Assembly (NCBI RefSeq): GCF_900105005.1
Contig: NZ_LT629748.1
Span: 124,001-188,000 of the forward strand
Direction: 5' to 3'
DNA: 64,000 bases
Source of the DNA: Halopseudomonas litoralis
Lineage (GTDB): Bacteria > Pseudomonadota > Gammaproteobacteria > Pseudomonadales > Pseudomonadaceae
The position numbers and the translations under genes were made by a program. The notes beneath the pieces were generated by a model. That model ran no database searches and was not told where the DNA came from. It was given only the letters and a program-made list of their open reading frames with translations. Below are positions 20,602 to 31,345 of this stretch, in pieces; the first letter of the stretch is position 1, and each line of letters opens with the position of its first letter.

Positions 20602-21159
20602 ATGTCCACTGATCTTGACCACGTCAAGCAGGTCATGAACGAGGCAGATTGCCTGTATAGCCATCAGCAGGTCGAGGCCGCCATGGACAGCATGGCCTCC
20701 GAGATCACCCAGGCTCTGCAGGACAGCAACCCGATCGTCTACAGCGTGATGAATGGCGGACTGATCATCGCCGGCCAACTGCTGACCCGGCTGAATTTTC
20801 CTATGGAAGTCAGTTATCTGCACGCTACCCGCTACCGCAACAAGCTCTCCGGTGGCGAGCTGTTCTGGAAAGCACGTGCCGAGCACTCTCTGGTTGGTCG
20901 TACGGTACTGATCATTGATGACATCCTGGATGAGGGCCACACGCTGGCAGCCATCGTCGAATATTGCCGCGATGCCGGTGCTGCTCAGGTGCTGACGTGC
21001 GTGCTGCTGGACAAGCGTCATGACCGCAAGGCTTATGAAGGCATGCGTGCCGATTTCACCGGGCTGGATGTTGAAGACCGCTATCTGTTCGGTTTTGGCC
21101 TTGATTACAAGGGTTACTGGCGCAACGCCGCGGGTATCTATGCGCTGAAGGATCACTGA
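20602..21159 (+). CDS. hpt: Hypoxanthine-guanine phosphoribosyltransferase
   Basis: 185 residues from the ATG at 20602, which follows a GGAGG site by 6 nt. The PRPP-binding motif is VLIIDDILDEGHTL (about 105-118). The C-terminus YLFGFGLDYKGYWRNAAGIYAL matches the purine salvage type (KGYWRN). Salvages hypoxanthine and guanine with PRPP. It is convergent with the SulP gene; the two stop codons are directly adjacent (21159/21160). Confidence 0.92.
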   Translation: MSTDLDHVKQVMNEADCLYSHQQVEAAMDSMASEITQALQDSNPIVYSVMNGGLIIAGQLLTRLNFPMEVSYLHATRYRNKLSGGELFWKARAEHSLVGRTVLIIDDILDEGHTLAAIVEYCRDAGAAQVLTCVLLDKRHDRKAYEGMRADFTGLDVEDRYLFGFGLDYKGYWRNAAGIYALKDH

Positions 21160-22893
21160 TCAATTCTGCGCAGCACTCTGCATATTGGCTCTGATCATCT
21201 GCGCTGCGCGCTCCGGTGTGGCAGTGAAGATGCGTACATTACGACTGGCGTCGAGTCCGGCACGTTTGAGTTTGAGCCGAATCGGCGCCTTGACGCCTAC
21301 CAGATACACGGTCATGCCGCGCTCGGCGAGTCCGCGCAGGGCTTTCTCGAACAGTACCAGCGCGCTCATGTCCATGCTCGGTACGCTGCGCATGTCGATG
21401 ACCACATACCGGGTCTGATCATCAAAACGGCTGATGGCTTCGAGCGCTTTGTCGGCGGCAGCGAAGAACAACGGGCCGTGGATGTGATACAGCGCCACGC
21501 TGTCCGGCAGATCCGCCAGCGCCTGATCATGGCTGCGTGGTTGCGCGCCCCCCTCACTCAGGTCTGCCATGCGCTTGATGAACAGTGCGGCAGCCAGTAG
21601 CAGCCCCACGCCCACAGCCAGAACCATATCGAACAGCACCGTCAGCAACAGGCAGATAACCAGTACCACCACGTCCTGACGCGGGCCCACGCGCAGCATG
21701 TGCAGTACGTGGGGTGCTTCGCTCATGTTCCAGGCCACAATCAGCAGCATGGCCGCCAGCGATGCCATCGGCAACCAGGCGAACAGCTTGGCAAGCAGTA
21801 CCACTGCCAGAAAAATGACCAGAGCGTGGACTATCGCCGCAATCGGCGAGAAGGCGCCGCTGCGTACGCTGGTGGCGGTGCGGGCAATCGCTGCAGTAGC
21901 GGTAATGCCACCGAAAAACGGCACAATCATGTTGCCCAGCCCCTGACCAACCAACTCGGCATTCGGATCGTGTCGGGTATTAGCCATGCCATCGGCAACC
22001 AATGCGCACAGCAACGATTCGATGGCGCCCAGCATAGCGACCGCCAGAGCGGAGGGCAGCAGCTGTTGCAGCAGCGCAAAGTTTACCGTCAACGGCTGGC
22101 CATCGGCGCCCGGCAGGTGCCAAGGTGGAGCCCACTGCGGGCCAAAGGGCGGAATGCCGGCATGTACCGCGCCATCAAGTTCATAGCTGAAGCGTGCTCC
22201 GAGCGTAGCCACGGAAACATCCAGGGCCAACAGCAGTGCGCCGAGCAGGCTGCCGGCGACCAGGACGATGAGATGGCCGGGAATGCGCCGGGTCAGACGG
22301 GGCCAGAGAATCAGAATCAGCAGAGTTGCCCCACCGACCAGAGTGTCGCCCAACTGGATCGAGGGCAGAGCATGGAAGAGCATCTGCCATTGTTCGAGGT
22401 AATGGCTGGGCTGTGCAGCCAGCTGCAAGCCAAAGAAATCCTTGAGCTGCAACGTGGCGATGACCACCCCGATACCTGCGGTGAAGCCCATGACCACCGG
22501 GTAAGGCACAAACTGGATCAGGCTGCCCATGCGTGCCAACCCCAGAACCAGCAGGATCAGTCCCGCCATCAGCGTTACCAGTAATAGCCCACCCAGCCCG
22601 TATTGCTGGGTAATCGGCAGCAGAATCACCACGAAGGCCGCGGTTGGTCCGGAAATGTTGAAGCGTGATCCGCCGCAGATGGCGATGATCAGTCCGCCGA
22701 CCATCCCGGTATACAGGCCGTGCTGCGGCGCCACGCCCACGGCTATGGCCAGCGCCATGGCCAGAGGAATGGCGATGATGCCGACGGTAACTCCGGCGAG
22801 TACATCACCACGAAAGGCTGCAAGGGAATATCCCTGTCGGAAACTGTCGCGCAGGGCGACAAACAACGGCAGTGGGAAGGGGCGAACAGTCAT
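21160..22893 (-). CDS. SulP-family anion transporter with STAS domain
   Basis: 577 residues from the ATG at 22893 (AGGATGG upstream). The N-terminal 430 residues form the membrane domain, with AGVTVGIIAIPLAMALAIAVG and the GGLIIAICGGSRFNISGPTAAF segment. The C-terminal STAS domain (about 450-560) includes YVVIDMRSVPSMDMSAL. Such proteins carry sulfate, bicarbonate or dicarboxylates; no carbonic anhydrase gene is next to it to hint at bicarbonate. Confidence 0.93.
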   Translation of the reverse strand: MTVRPFPLPLFVALRDSFRQGYSLAAFRGDVLAGVTVGIIAIPLAMALAIAVGVAPQHGLYTGMVGGLIIAICGGSRFNISGPTAAFVVILLPITQQYGLGGLLLVTLMAGLILLVLGLARMGSLIQFVPYPVVMGFTAGIGVVIATLQLKDFFGLQLAAQPSHYLEQWQMLFHALPSIQLGDTLVGGATLLILILWPRLTRRIPGHLIVLVAGSLLGALLLALDVSVATLGARFSYELDGAVHAGIPPFGPQWAPPWHLPGADGQPLTVNFALLQQLLPSALAVAMLGAIESLLCALVADGMANTRHDPNAELVGQGLGNMIVPFFGGITATAAIARTATSVRSGAFSPIAAIVHALVIFLAVVLLAKLFAWLPMASLAAMLLIVAWNMSEAPHVLHMLRVGPRQDVVVLVICLLLTVLFDMVLAVGVGLLLAAALFIKRMADLSEGGAQPRSHDQALADLPDSVALYHIHGPLFFAAADKALEAISRFDDQTRYVVIDMRSVPSMDMSALVLFEKALRGLAERGMTVYLVGVKAPIRLKLKRAGLDASRNVRIFTATPERAAQMIRANMQSAAQN

Positions 22894-23138
22894 AATCCAT
22901 CCTGTACTGACAACACCAGGTATGGCTGCCACGGCAGATCTTTATGTCTGTTGGGGAAGCTACACCATGAAAACGCGCTGCAAGGCGCTTACCAGCATAC
23001 TCCTCCTCGCCTCGGCAATGTAAGGTGGCACGCCGTGCATGGCAAAACGATGAAGCGGCGCGCCACCCGATGCTGGTGGCGGCGCCGCGGTCGGATGGTT
23101 ACAATTTGGGTTTTCCGTATTCACATGAGGGGTTGTTC

Positions 23139-23444
23139 GTGCGCAAAGACAAGAAAAAGGTAGTTGGCGAGCCCATGAGTGATGAGCAGGTTGCCGTCTT
23201 CCTGAGCTTTCGTCCGCGTGACGCTGACGAGTCCGTTGACATGTACATGCTGACCCGCGCCTATCGCGGCTTGCGTGCCCATGATTTTGCTCGCTTTCTG
23301 GACATGTTCCAGGCCGCAGGTCATGACGTGAATGCCATCGGCGCTGATGGCAGAACCATGCTGCAGATCCTGCGGGAGCATGCTCAGGCAGAAGATTACG
23401 TCGCCGCGTTGGAAGCTGTCGGAGCTCGCTCCACTGACACCTGA
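23139..23444 (+). CDS. Small conserved protein of the PA4642 family
   Basis: 101 residues from the GTG at 23139, giving MRKDKKKVVGEPMSDEQVAVFL. I chose this start because a GAGGGG site lies 6-8 nt upstream and it matches the N-terminus I remember for the family; an upstream in-frame ATG at 23025 would add an arginine-rich stretch without a ribosome site. Soluble, acidic in the middle and helical (DFARFLDMFQAAGHDVNAIG). Function unknown; apparently limited to Pseudomonas relatives. Confidence 0.82.
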   Translation: MRKDKKKVVGEPMSDEQVAVFLSFRPRDADESVDMYMLTRAYRGLRAHDFARFLDMFQAAGHDVNAIGADGRTMLQILREHAQAEDYVAALEAVGARSTDT

Positions 23445-23501
23445 TGCGATAGATGTCGTGCGCGGGTCAGTTTACCTCTCTATTCCCGAAGGAGTGCAAG
23501 C

Positions 23502-24086
23502 ATGTTGAAACGTCTGGGTTTTCTGGCGGTAGCGGGGTTGGTAGTCTCGTTGGCCGGTTGTGCTCACAGCCCGCAACAGTTGAATGTCACGCCCAACGTG
23601 ACCGCTCCGTTGAGCCAGGTGGCTCGTCAACAGCCGGTTGCGGTCACGGTGAAGGACAGCCGGTCATCACCGGTTATGGGTACGCGGGGCGGTCTGTATC
23701 CTGATTCCAGCAATCTGACCATCAGCCCCCAGGCTGTGCCGCATATGCGCCAACAGGTGGAGCAGGCGCTCGGCAAGCTGGGCTTTCAGGTGGTGTCGGA
23801 AGGCACGCCCAATGCCAACAGTCTGGTGGTGAGTCTGACTGATCTGTCTTACGTGTCACCCAAGGAAGGTGTATATGTCACCCAGGCGGATATCGCTGCG
23901 GTATTTGCTGCCGAGGCTCGTTCGATGAATCACCGCTACAGCGGGCGCTACAGTGCTTCGGCGCAACACCGATTCGGCTATGCTCCGAATCAGGCCACCA
24001 ATACCCGCCTGGTTACCGAGGTGATGAGCGACGCGTTGACGCGGATTTTCAAGGATCCGGAAATCATTCGCATCCTGCAGCAGTAA
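23502..24086 (+). CDS. YajG-family lipoprotein
   Basis: 194 residues with a lipoprotein signal peptide and lipobox LAGC (Cys20). The mature part matches the YajG fold (VAVTVKDSRSSPVMGTRGG, LVVSLTDLSYV). Probably anchored in the outer membrane; function not established. It has AAGGAG-type ribosome site and is followed by a strong hairpin terminator at 24097-24126. Confidence 0.87.
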   Translation: MLKRLGFLAVAGLVVSLAGCAHSPQQLNVTPNVTAPLSQVARQQPVAVTVKDSRSSPVMGTRGGLYPDSSNLTISPQAVPHMRQQVEQALGKLGFQVVSEGTPNANSLVVSLTDLSYVSPKEGVYVTQADIAAVFAAEARSMNHRYSGRYSASAQHRFGYAPNQATNTRLVTEVMSDALTRIFKDPEIIRILQQ

Positions 24087-24096
24087 TCCCTGAAGC

Positions 24097-24126
24097 GCAG
24101 CGGGCAGCCCCATCGCTGCCCGCTGC
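24097..24126 (+). terminator. Rho-independent terminator after the yajG-like gene
   Basis: A 12-bp perfect stem (GCAGCGGGCAGC / GCTGCCCGCTGC) with a 6-nt loop starts 10 nt after the stop and is followed by a pyrimidine- and T-rich run on the plus strand. It lies 5 nt from the stop of the convergent BCCT gene, so it may act in both directions. Confidence 0.85.
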
Positions 24127-24131
24127 TGCCT

Positions 24132-26189
24132 TTACTCTTCCTTTGGTTCCTTCGGCGTCTGCAGCATCTCGTCATGCTCGGCCATATTCCATGGCAGCAC
24201 ACCCGGCGTCAGGTGCAGGAAATGCAGATACTTCTCGAAGTGATCGAGAATGTCGCCGATGATTTCCTGCTGGTCATAACCATAAATGTCATATGCCTGG
24301 CCGCCCCGCCGCAGGAAGACTTCCGCCCGATAATAGAAACTGTCGTCATCTGCGGTCTCCTCGACTTCCGGGTGGGCAAAGGCGGGACGCAGGTAGTCTC
24401 GCAGGCGGATCTCATACAGAAAGTCCAGCTGGTCGGGTGTGATGATTTCCAGATAGGCGCGCTTATGTTCTTCATCATAATGCACTTCAGCAGGCCAGGA
24501 TTGCGCCTGTAAGCCCTTGGCTACGCGGATCATGGCGGTCAGTGCGGTGTCCTTGATGAACATCTCCACCTCATCCTTGGCCGGATAGTTGACGATGCCG
24601 GCCAGGCGTTTTTTCCATAGTGCCGCGCCGCGTCCTGTGGTGTGATTGCCAGGGCCCACGCTGACCTGCTGGTGGTGGCTTTCTATTGTCAACGCCCGCC
24701 ACATGCCCACTGCCGAGATCAACATGATGACCGCAAAGGGCAGGGCGCTGGCCACCGCCATGCTCTGCAGCGCCTTGAGTCCGCCGGCGACCAGAAGTAC
24801 CGAGGCCAGTACACCACTGAGAATGGCCCAGAAACCACGTTGCCAGGCCGGTGTGACCAGGGCGCCGCCAGAGGCCAGCGAATCGACCACCAGCGCGCCC
24901 GAGTCGGCAGAGGTGATGAAGAACAGGGTAATCAGTATCACCGTAATGGTGGAAATGATGGCGGTCATGGGCAGCTGTTCGAATAGCTTGAACAGAGCGA
25001 TGGCATTATCCGCCTGTACCTGATCTATCAGCACCGAGTAGCCCTGATTGATGATCAGGTGCAGTGCCGTGTCACCGAATACCGAGAACCAGAAAAAGGT
25101 GAAGATGGTGGGCACCAGCATGACGCCGAAGACAAACTGGCGGATGGTCCGGCCCCGGCTGATCTTGGCGATGAACAGGCCGACAAAGGGCGCCCAGGCG
25201 ATCGTCCAGCCGAAGATGAACAGGGTCCAGTTACCGATCCAGTCACTGCGGGAATAGGCCTGCAGGTTGAAGGTGCGTTCGACAATGTTGTTCAGGTAGC
25301 TACCGGTATTCTGCAGGAAGGCTTCAAGAATGAAGATGGTCGGGCCGGCGAAGAAAACGAACAGCATCAGGGAGGTCGCCACGATCATGTTCAGCATGGA
25401 CAGGTTTTTGATGCCCTTGTCCATACCGGCAATTACCGAGCCCATCGTCAGGAAGGTGATGAAGGCGATGGTGCCGACCTGAACGCCAATACCGATGGGG
25501 ATCGACGGCCACAGATAATTGAGACCGGCGTTGATCTGCGCGACGGACAGGCCGAGTGTGGTGGCAATGCCGAACATTGTGCCGAGAATGGCGAAGGTAT
25601 CCACCGCGTGGCCGATCGGCCCGTAGATGCGGTCGCCGATCAAGGGATAGAGCGCTGAGCGGATGGACAACGGCAAACCATGGCGGAAGGAAAAGTAGGC
25701 CAGCACCAGCCCGGTCAGGCCGTAGATGGCCCAGATGTGAAAGCCCCAGTGGAAGAAGGCAATCTGCATGGCTTGCTTGGCTGCATCTACCGTCAGCCCT
25801 TCGGCGCCTTGCGGGGGCTCGGCATAGTGCAATACCGGTTCGGCAACACCAAAGAACAACAGAGCGATGCCGTAGCCTGCGGAGAACAGCATGGCGAACC
25901 AGGCCGGGAAACTGTACTGCGGCTCGGCATGATCAGGTCCGAGTTTGATGTGGCCCCATTTGCTCATAGCCACTATCACGATGAACACCAGGAAGATCGC
26001 CACCGACAGCATGTAGAACCAGCCGAAAGTCGTTGTGATGTAGCTCAATACCGAGGAAAACAGCTCGCCGGCCAGCTCCGGTTGAGTGGCTGTGCTTATG
26101 ACCAGCAGCAGGATGAAGAAAAATGACGGAATAAATACCGGCAACAGTATGGTGGTGTTCCAGAGGCGGCGTCTGGTTGATTCCGGCAT
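24132..26189 (-). CDS. BCCT-family choline/glycine betaine transporter (BetT type)
   Basis: 685 residues from the ATG at 26189, set by an AAGGAG site. It has twelve membrane segments with the BCCT signature region GNWTLFIFGWTIAWAPFVGL and FFHWGFHIWAIYGL. A hydrophilic C-terminal domain of about 170 residues follows, as in BetT choline transporters, where it senses osmotic stress. Likely Na+- or H+-driven uptake of choline or betaine for osmoprotection; exact substrate open. No bet catabolic genes are near. A 14-bp palindrome lies 30-43 nt upstream of the start codon. Confidence 0.92.
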   Translation of the reverse strand: MPESTRRRLWNTTILLPVFIPSFFFILLLVISTATQPELAGELFSSVLSYITTTFGWFYMLSVAIFLVFIVIVAMSKWGHIKLGPDHAEPQYSFPAWFAMLFSAGYGIALLFFGVAEPVLHYAEPPQGAEGLTVDAAKQAMQIAFFHWGFHIWAIYGLTGLVLAYFSFRHGLPLSIRSALYPLIGDRIYGPIGHAVDTFAILGTMFGIATTLGLSVAQINAGLNYLWPSIPIGIGVQVGTIAFITFLTMGSVIAGMDKGIKNLSMLNMIVATSLMLFVFFAGPTIFILEAFLQNTGSYLNNIVERTFNLQAYSRSDWIGNWTLFIFGWTIAWAPFVGLFIAKISRGRTIRQFVFGVMLVPTIFTFFWFSVFGDTALHLIINQGYSVLIDQVQADNAIALFKLFEQLPMTAIISTITVILITLFFITSADSGALVVDSLASGGALVTPAWQRGFWAILSGVLASVLLVAGGLKALQSMAVASALPFAVIMLISAVGMWRALTIESHHQQVSVGPGNHTTGRGAALWKKRLAGIVNYPAKDEVEMFIKDTALTAMIRVAKGLQAQSWPAEVHYDEEHKRAYLEIITPDQLDFLYEIRLRDYLRPAFAHPEVEETADDDSFYYRAEVFLRRGGQAYDIYGYDQQEIIGDILDHFEKYLHFLHLTPGVLPWNMAEHDEMLQTPKEPKEE

Positions 26190-26218
26190 GCGGGAGCGCT
26201 CCTTGGGCCAGATGGGGG

Positions 26219-26232
26219 GCGCGTTAACGCGC
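26219..26232. promoter_or_regulatory. Perfect 14-bp palindrome upstream of the BCCT gene
   Basis: GCGCGTTAACGCGC reads the same on both strands. It is in the 94-nt gap between the rlpA-like stop and the BCCT start, in the probable leader or promoter of the transporter. It could be an operator for a dimeric repressor; this is inference only. Confidence 0.4.
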
Positions 26233-26283
26233 GGGAGGTTGTGCGCAGAAGTATAGCAGCCAGGGTTTGACTCCGTGATGGAG

Positions 26284-26736
26284 TCAGCTTTCCAGCTCGC
26301 AGGTCTCGACCCTGACGCGAATGATGCCCGCGCGCAGCATGCCCAGTTCCCGGGCGGCAGCCATCGATACATCAACGATGCGGCCACCGACAAAGGGGCC
26401 TCGATCATTGACTCGGACCGTAGTGCTGCGCCCGTTGTTCAAGTTGGTGATGCATAGCTGGGCATCAAACGGCAGGCTGGGATGCGCGGCCGTCATGTTG
26501 GTTTCATCGTAGGGTTCGCCGCTGGCGGTAGGTTGACCGTGGAAGCGGGAGGAGTAATAGGAGGCTCGGCCTTCGGCGGTGTAGCTCAGGCCGCCCTCGT
26601 CGTGACTGTGGTCGTCACCAAGGGCAGCAAAACCGGACATGGAAAGCAGGGCGGCAAGTGCCACCTGCCCCAGCCACATCGGCTTGCTGCCGATGCGACC
26701 GAGGAAGGAGCGGATAACCGTTTGCTCAACAGCCAT
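26284..26736 (-). CDS. rlpA: RlpA-like double-psi beta-barrel protein
   Basis: 150 residues with an N-terminal hydrophobic export segment (about 20-40) and a DPBB domain (about 55-148). Conserved features are GRASYYSSRFHGQPTASGE, NLNNGRSTTVRVNDRGPF and the IVDVSMAAARELGM segment. RlpA proteins are lytic transglycosylases acting on denuded glycan strands; this one lacks the C-terminal SPOR domain that targets RlpA to the septum and has no lipobox, so it is a minimal secreted form. The start is uncertain: Met20 would give a tighter signal peptide. It ends the gatCAB strand, 4 nt from gatB. Confidence 0.82.
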   Translation of the reverse strand: MAVEQTVIRSFLGRIGSKPMWLGQVALAALLSMSGFAALGDDHSHDEGGLSYTAEGRASYYSSRFHGQPTASGEPYDETNMTAAHPSLPFDAQLCITNLNNGRSTTVRVNDRGPFVGGRIVDVSMAAARELGMLRAGIIRVRVETCELES

Positions 26737-26740
26737 CCGG

Positions 26741-28186
26741 TCAGCTTTCCAATTTCTGTTTCAGCAACTGGTTGACCTGCTGCGGGTTGGCCTTGCCCTT
26801 CGAGGCTTTCATCGCCTGACCGACGAAGAAGCCGAACATCTTGCCGCGCTTGGCTTCGTCGCTGGCGCGATATTGCTCGACCTGTTCGGCGTTGGCTACC
26901 AGTACGTCATCAAGCATGGCTTCGATGGCGCCGCTGTCGGTGACCTGCTTGAGACCCTTGGCTTCGATGATCTGATCGGCATCGCCTTCACCTTCGGCCA
27001 TGGCCTCGAACACCATCTTCGCGATCTTGCCGGAAATGGTGTTGTCCTTGATACGCAGAATCATGCCGCCCAGCTGGCTGGCGCTGACCGGAGACTGATC
27101 GATCTCGAGGTCCGCCTTGTTGAGCAGGCTGGACAGTTCGCCCATCACCCAGTTGGCGGCCAGCTTGGCATCGCCGCAGACGCGCTGCACTTCTTCGAAA
27201 TAGTCCGCCAGTTCGCGGCTGGCAGCCAGTACGCTGGCGTCATAGGCCGACAGGCCGAATTCGCTCTGGAAACGCTCGCGTTTCTGCTGCGGCAGCTCCG
27301 GCAGTTCACTGCGCACTTCTTCAATGAAGGCCGGCTCGATGATGACGGGCAGCAGGTCCGGGTCAGGGAAGTAGCGGTAATCGTTGGCTTCTTCCTTGCT
27401 GCGCATGGAGCGCGTCTCGTCCTTGTTCGGATCGTACAGGCGGGTTTCCTGAATCACCTTGCCGCCGTCCTCGATCAGTTCGATCTGGCGCTGCACTTCG
27501 GTATTGATCGCCTTCTCGATGAAACGGAAGGAGTTGACGTTCTTGATCTCGCAGCGGGTACCGTATTCGACCTGGCCTTTGGGGCGTACCGAGACGTTGC
27601 AGTCGCAGCGCAGCGAGCCTTCGGCCATGTTGCCGTCGCAGATGCCCAGATAACGCACCAGCGAGTGCATGGTCTTGGCATAGGCTACGGCTTCCTTGGC
27701 GCTGCGCATGTCCGGCTCGGAGACGATTTCCAGCAGCGGCGTACCGGCGCGGTTCAGGTCGATGCCGCTCATGCCCTGGAAGTCTTCATGCAGACTCTTG
27801 CCGGCATCTTCTTCCAGGTGCGCACGGGTCACCCCAACGCGCTTGACCGTGCCGTCATCCAGGGTGATATCGAGAAAGCCCTTGCCGACAATGGGCAGAT
27901 CCATCTGGCTGATCTGATAGCCCTTGGGCAGATCCGGGTAGAAGTAGTTCTTGCGCGCAAAGACGTTGCTCATGCCGATCTCGGCATCGATTGCCAGGCC
28001 GAATTTGACCGCATTGCGTACCGCTTGCGCATTGAGCACCGGCAGCGTGCCGGGCATGCCCAGGTCGATCAGGCTGGCCTGGGTGTTGGGTTCGGCGCCG
28101 AAGGTGGTGGCGCTGCCCGAGAAGATCTTCGAGGCGGTGGTGAGCTGGGCATGAATCTCCAGCCCGATAACGATTTCCCATTGCAT
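26741..28186 (-). CDS. gatB: Asp/Glu-tRNA amidotransferase subunit B
   Basis: 481 residues. Kinase-like catalytic domain at the N-terminus ([31 protein letters not shown]) that activates mischarged Glu-tRNA(Gln) or Asp-tRNA(Asn), then a helical domain and the C-terminal YqeY domain ([15 protein letters not shown]). Together with GatA and GatC it forms the amidotransferase. Separated from gatA by 12 nt. Confidence 0.97.
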   Translation of the reverse strand: MQWEIVIGLEIHAQLTTASKIFSGSATTFGAEPNTQASLIDLGMPGTLPVLNAQAVRNAVKFGLAIDAEIGMSNVFARKNYFYPDLPKGYQISQMDLPIVGKGFLDITLDDGTVKRVGVTRAHLEEDAGKSLHEDFQGMSGIDLNRAGTPLLEIVSEPDMRSAKEAVAYAKTMHSLVRYLGICDGNMAEGSLRCDCNVSVRPKGQVEYGTRCEIKNVNSFRFIEKAINTEVQRQIELIEDGGKVIQETRLYDPNKDETRSMRSKEEANDYRYFPDPDLLPVIIEPAFIEEVRSELPELPQQKRERFQSEFGLSAYDASVLAASRELADYFEEVQRVCGDAKLAANWVMGELSSLLNKADLEIDQSPVSASQLGGMILRIKDNTISGKIAKMVFEAMAEGEGDADQIIEAKGLKQVTDSGAIEAMLDDVLVANAEQVEQYRASDEAKRGKMFGFFVGQAMKASKGKANPQQVNQLLKQKLES

Positions 28187-28198
28187 GTTCAGTATTCC

Positions 28199-29650
28199 TC
28201 AAAATCCACCGGGAGTGCGAGTGTGCCAGTCGGTGTTCTGCTGGTACTGGTGCGCGATGTTCAACAGACGGGGCTCGCTGAAGTAGGGGCCCAGCAGTTG
28301 CATACCGATCGGCAGATCACCAGCAAAGCCAGCCGGCAGGGCAATGCCCGGTACGCCGGCAAGGTTGGCGGTGATGGTATAGATGTCGGTCAGGTACAGG
28401 CTCACCGGATCGTCGATCTTCTCGCCGATGCGGAAGGCGGGAGTCGGGGAGGTGGGACAGAGAATCACATCGACCTGCTCATAGGCGGCCATGAAATCGT
28501 TCTTGATCAGCCGGCGGACTTTCTGTGCCTGCAGATAGTAAGCATCGTAGTAGCCAGCTGAAAGGGCATAGGCGCCGACCATGATGCGGCGCTTGACCTC
28601 ATCACCGAAGCCTTCGGCGCGCGTGCGCTTGTACAGATCGGTCAGGTCAGTCGGATTTTCACAGCGGTAGCCGAAGCGCACACCATCGAAACGCGACAGG
28701 TTGGAGGACGCTTCAGCCGGCGCGATGATGTAGTACGCCGGGATCGCCAGCTCGGCGTTGGGCAGGCTGATTTCCTTTATTTCCGCGCCCAGGCTCTGGA
28801 ACTGCTTGACCGCCGCGGCAATGGCGTCGGCGGTGGCGGTATCCAGGCCGCTGGCGAAGTATTCCTTCGGCAGGCCGATACGCAGGCCGGTCAATGGCTG
28901 ATTCAGTTGGGCGCTGTAATCCGGTACCGGCTCATCGACGCTGCTGGAATCACGCTCATCGAAGCCGGCCATAGCCTGCAGCAGCAGCGCGCAATCTTCG
29001 GCGGTGCGTGCCATGGGACCCGCCTGATCCAGGCTGGAGGCATAGGCAATCATGCCCCAGCGCGAGATGCGGCCATAGGTCGGCTTGAGGCCGGTCAGTG
29101 CGGTATAGCCTGCCGGCTGACGGATCGAGCCGCCGGTATCGGTGCCGGTGGCGGCAGCACATAGGCGTGCCGCCACGGCAGCGGCTGAACCGCCGGAAGA
29201 GCCGCCGGGTACGTGATCGCTGTTCCACGGGTTGCGCACGGCACCGTAGAAGCTGGACTCGTTGGATGAGCCCATGGCGAACTCGTCCATGTTGGTCTTG
29301 CCCAGCGTCACGGTGCCGGCATCCAGCAGCCTGGCGGTGACAGTGGACTCGTAGGGGGCGATGAAGTTGTCGAGCATCTTCGAGCCGCAGCTGGTGCGGA
29401 TGCCCTGGGTACAGAACAGGTCCTTGTGCGCCAGCGGAATACCGGTCAGCGGCGTGGCGTTACCAGCGGCCAGCCGCGCGTCGGCGGCCCGGGCCTGTTC
29501 CAGCGCCAGCTCCGGCGTCACCGTGATGTAGCTGTTGAGTGCGCCATCGAACTGGTCGATGCGCTTGAGGTAATGTTCGGTCAGCTCGACGCTGGAGATC
29601 GCCTTGCTGTGCAAGGCCTGGGACAAGCCGGCCAGGGTTTTCTCATGCAT
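28199..29650 (-). CDS. gatA: Asp/Glu-tRNA amidotransferase subunit A
   Basis: 483 residues of the amidase-signature family; releases ammonia from glutamine for GatB. The Ser-cisSer-Lys triad is visible in [17 protein letters not shown] (Lys) and [15 protein letters not shown] with [12 protein letters not shown] (the two serines). Second gene of gatCAB. A second amidase-signature protein, not part of this complex, is at 53730-55154. Confidence 0.97.
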   Translation of the reverse strand: MHEKTLAGLSQALHSKAISSVELTEHYLKRIDQFDGALNSYITVTPELALEQARAADARLAAGNATPLTGIPLAHKDLFCTQGIRTSCGSKMLDNFIAPYESTVTARLLDAGTVTLGKTNMDEFAMGSSNESSFYGAVRNPWNSDHVPGGSSGGSAAAVAARLCAAATGTDTGGSIRQPAGYTALTGLKPTYGRISRWGMIAYASSLDQAGPMARTAEDCALLLQAMAGFDERDSSSVDEPVPDYSAQLNQPLTGLRIGLPKEYFASGLDTATADAIAAAVKQFQSLGAEIKEISLPNAELAIPAYYIIAPAEASSNLSRFDGVRFGYRCENPTDLTDLYKRTRAEGFGDEVKRRIMVGAYALSAGYYDAYYLQAQKVRRLIKNDFMAAYEQVDVILCPTSPTPAFRIGEKIDDPVSLYLTDIYTITANLAGVPGIALPAGFAGDLPIGMQLLGPYFSEPRLLNIAHQYQQNTDWHTRTPGGF

Positions 29651-29692
29651 GTAGTTTGTCTCGTTTCAAAGCGCAGCAGCGGTATTCAATGA

Positions 29693-29980
29693 TCACTCGA
29701 TAACCCGGGGGACCAGGTACAAGCCCTGTTCGGTGGCTGGCGCTATGGCCTGCAGCGCCTCGCGCTGACTGGTTTCGGTGACGATGTCGGCGCGCAGGCG
29801 CTGGGTGGTTTCCAGCGGATGGGCAAGCGGCTCGATACCGCTGGTGTCGACGGCCTGCAGTTGGTCGATCAAGCCCATGATGCCGGACAGTTTGGCAGTA
29901 ATGGCGTCAGCATCATCGCCTTGGATGGCAATGCGCGCGAGGTGGGCAATCTGCTCCACGTCAGTGCGGTCTAGGGCCAT
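29693..29980 (-). CDS. gatC: Asp/Glu-tRNA amidotransferase subunit C
   Basis: 95 residues, normal length. [12 protein letters not shown] at the N-terminus and [18 protein letters not shown] in the middle are the GatC pattern; it wraps between GatA and GatB. First gene of gatCAB-rlpA. The 257-nt gap to the divergent mreB gene holds both promoters; I saw no clear consensus boxes there. Confidence 0.95.
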   Translation of the reverse strand: MALDRTDVEQIAHLARIAIQGDDADAITAKLSGIMGLIDQLQAVDTSGIEPLAHPLETTQRLRADIVTETSQREALQAIAPATEQGLYLVPRVIE

Positions 29981-30201
29981 GTGTATTCTCCATGAAGCCG
30001 GACGATCCGGTTTGATTGGTGTTTAATGCGGGCAAAGGAGTGAATTTACCACATCCGCGCCTTGCCCAAAAACCCCGCCATTGTTAGAGTTGCGACACTC
30101 CAGGAAGTACCGAGCAGTTACCTGTGTTCATGTCAATCCGCCACCTTCATTCATGATGGTCGGTGGTGCCCGCCAGGTGGCAGCATATCAGTGTTTCTTA
30201 A

Positions 30202-31275
<1,074 letters not shown>

Positions 31276-31283
31276 TCGGTAGT

Positions 31284-31311
31284 GTTACGGCGGGCGGTTG
31301 CCCGTCGTAAC
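31284..31311 (+). terminator. Hairpin between mreB and mreC (attenuator candidate)
   Basis: A 12-bp inverted repeat with one mismatch (GTTACGGCGGGC / GCCCGTCGTAAC) and a 4-nt loop starts 9 nt after the mreB stop. No T-run follows. It could cause partial termination or protect the 3' end of mreB mRNA, which would give more MreB than MreC/MreD. Confidence 0.6.
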
Positions 31312-31330
31312 AGCCTGATCCTGCAGCAGC

Positions 31331-31345
31331 AAGGAGCCCACCATA
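31331..31345 (+). promoter_or_regulatory. Ribosome binding site and probable AUA start codon of mreC
   Basis: AAGGAG at 31331-31336 is followed after 6 nt by ATA (31343-31345) and then codons for KPLFIKGPSLGVRF. No ATG, GTG or TTG lies in frame between the upstream stop at 31316 and the GTG at 31400. The spacing makes ATA the best fit. Confidence 0.6.

Noticed and set aside
22967..23023. Short open frame of 18 codons before the PA4642-like gene
   Set aside because: No ribosome site and no similarity; chance frame in a divergent gap.
26639..28561. 640-codon plus-strand open frame opposite gatB/gatA
   Set aside because: Antisense shadow of two clearly recognised genes; it crosses both.
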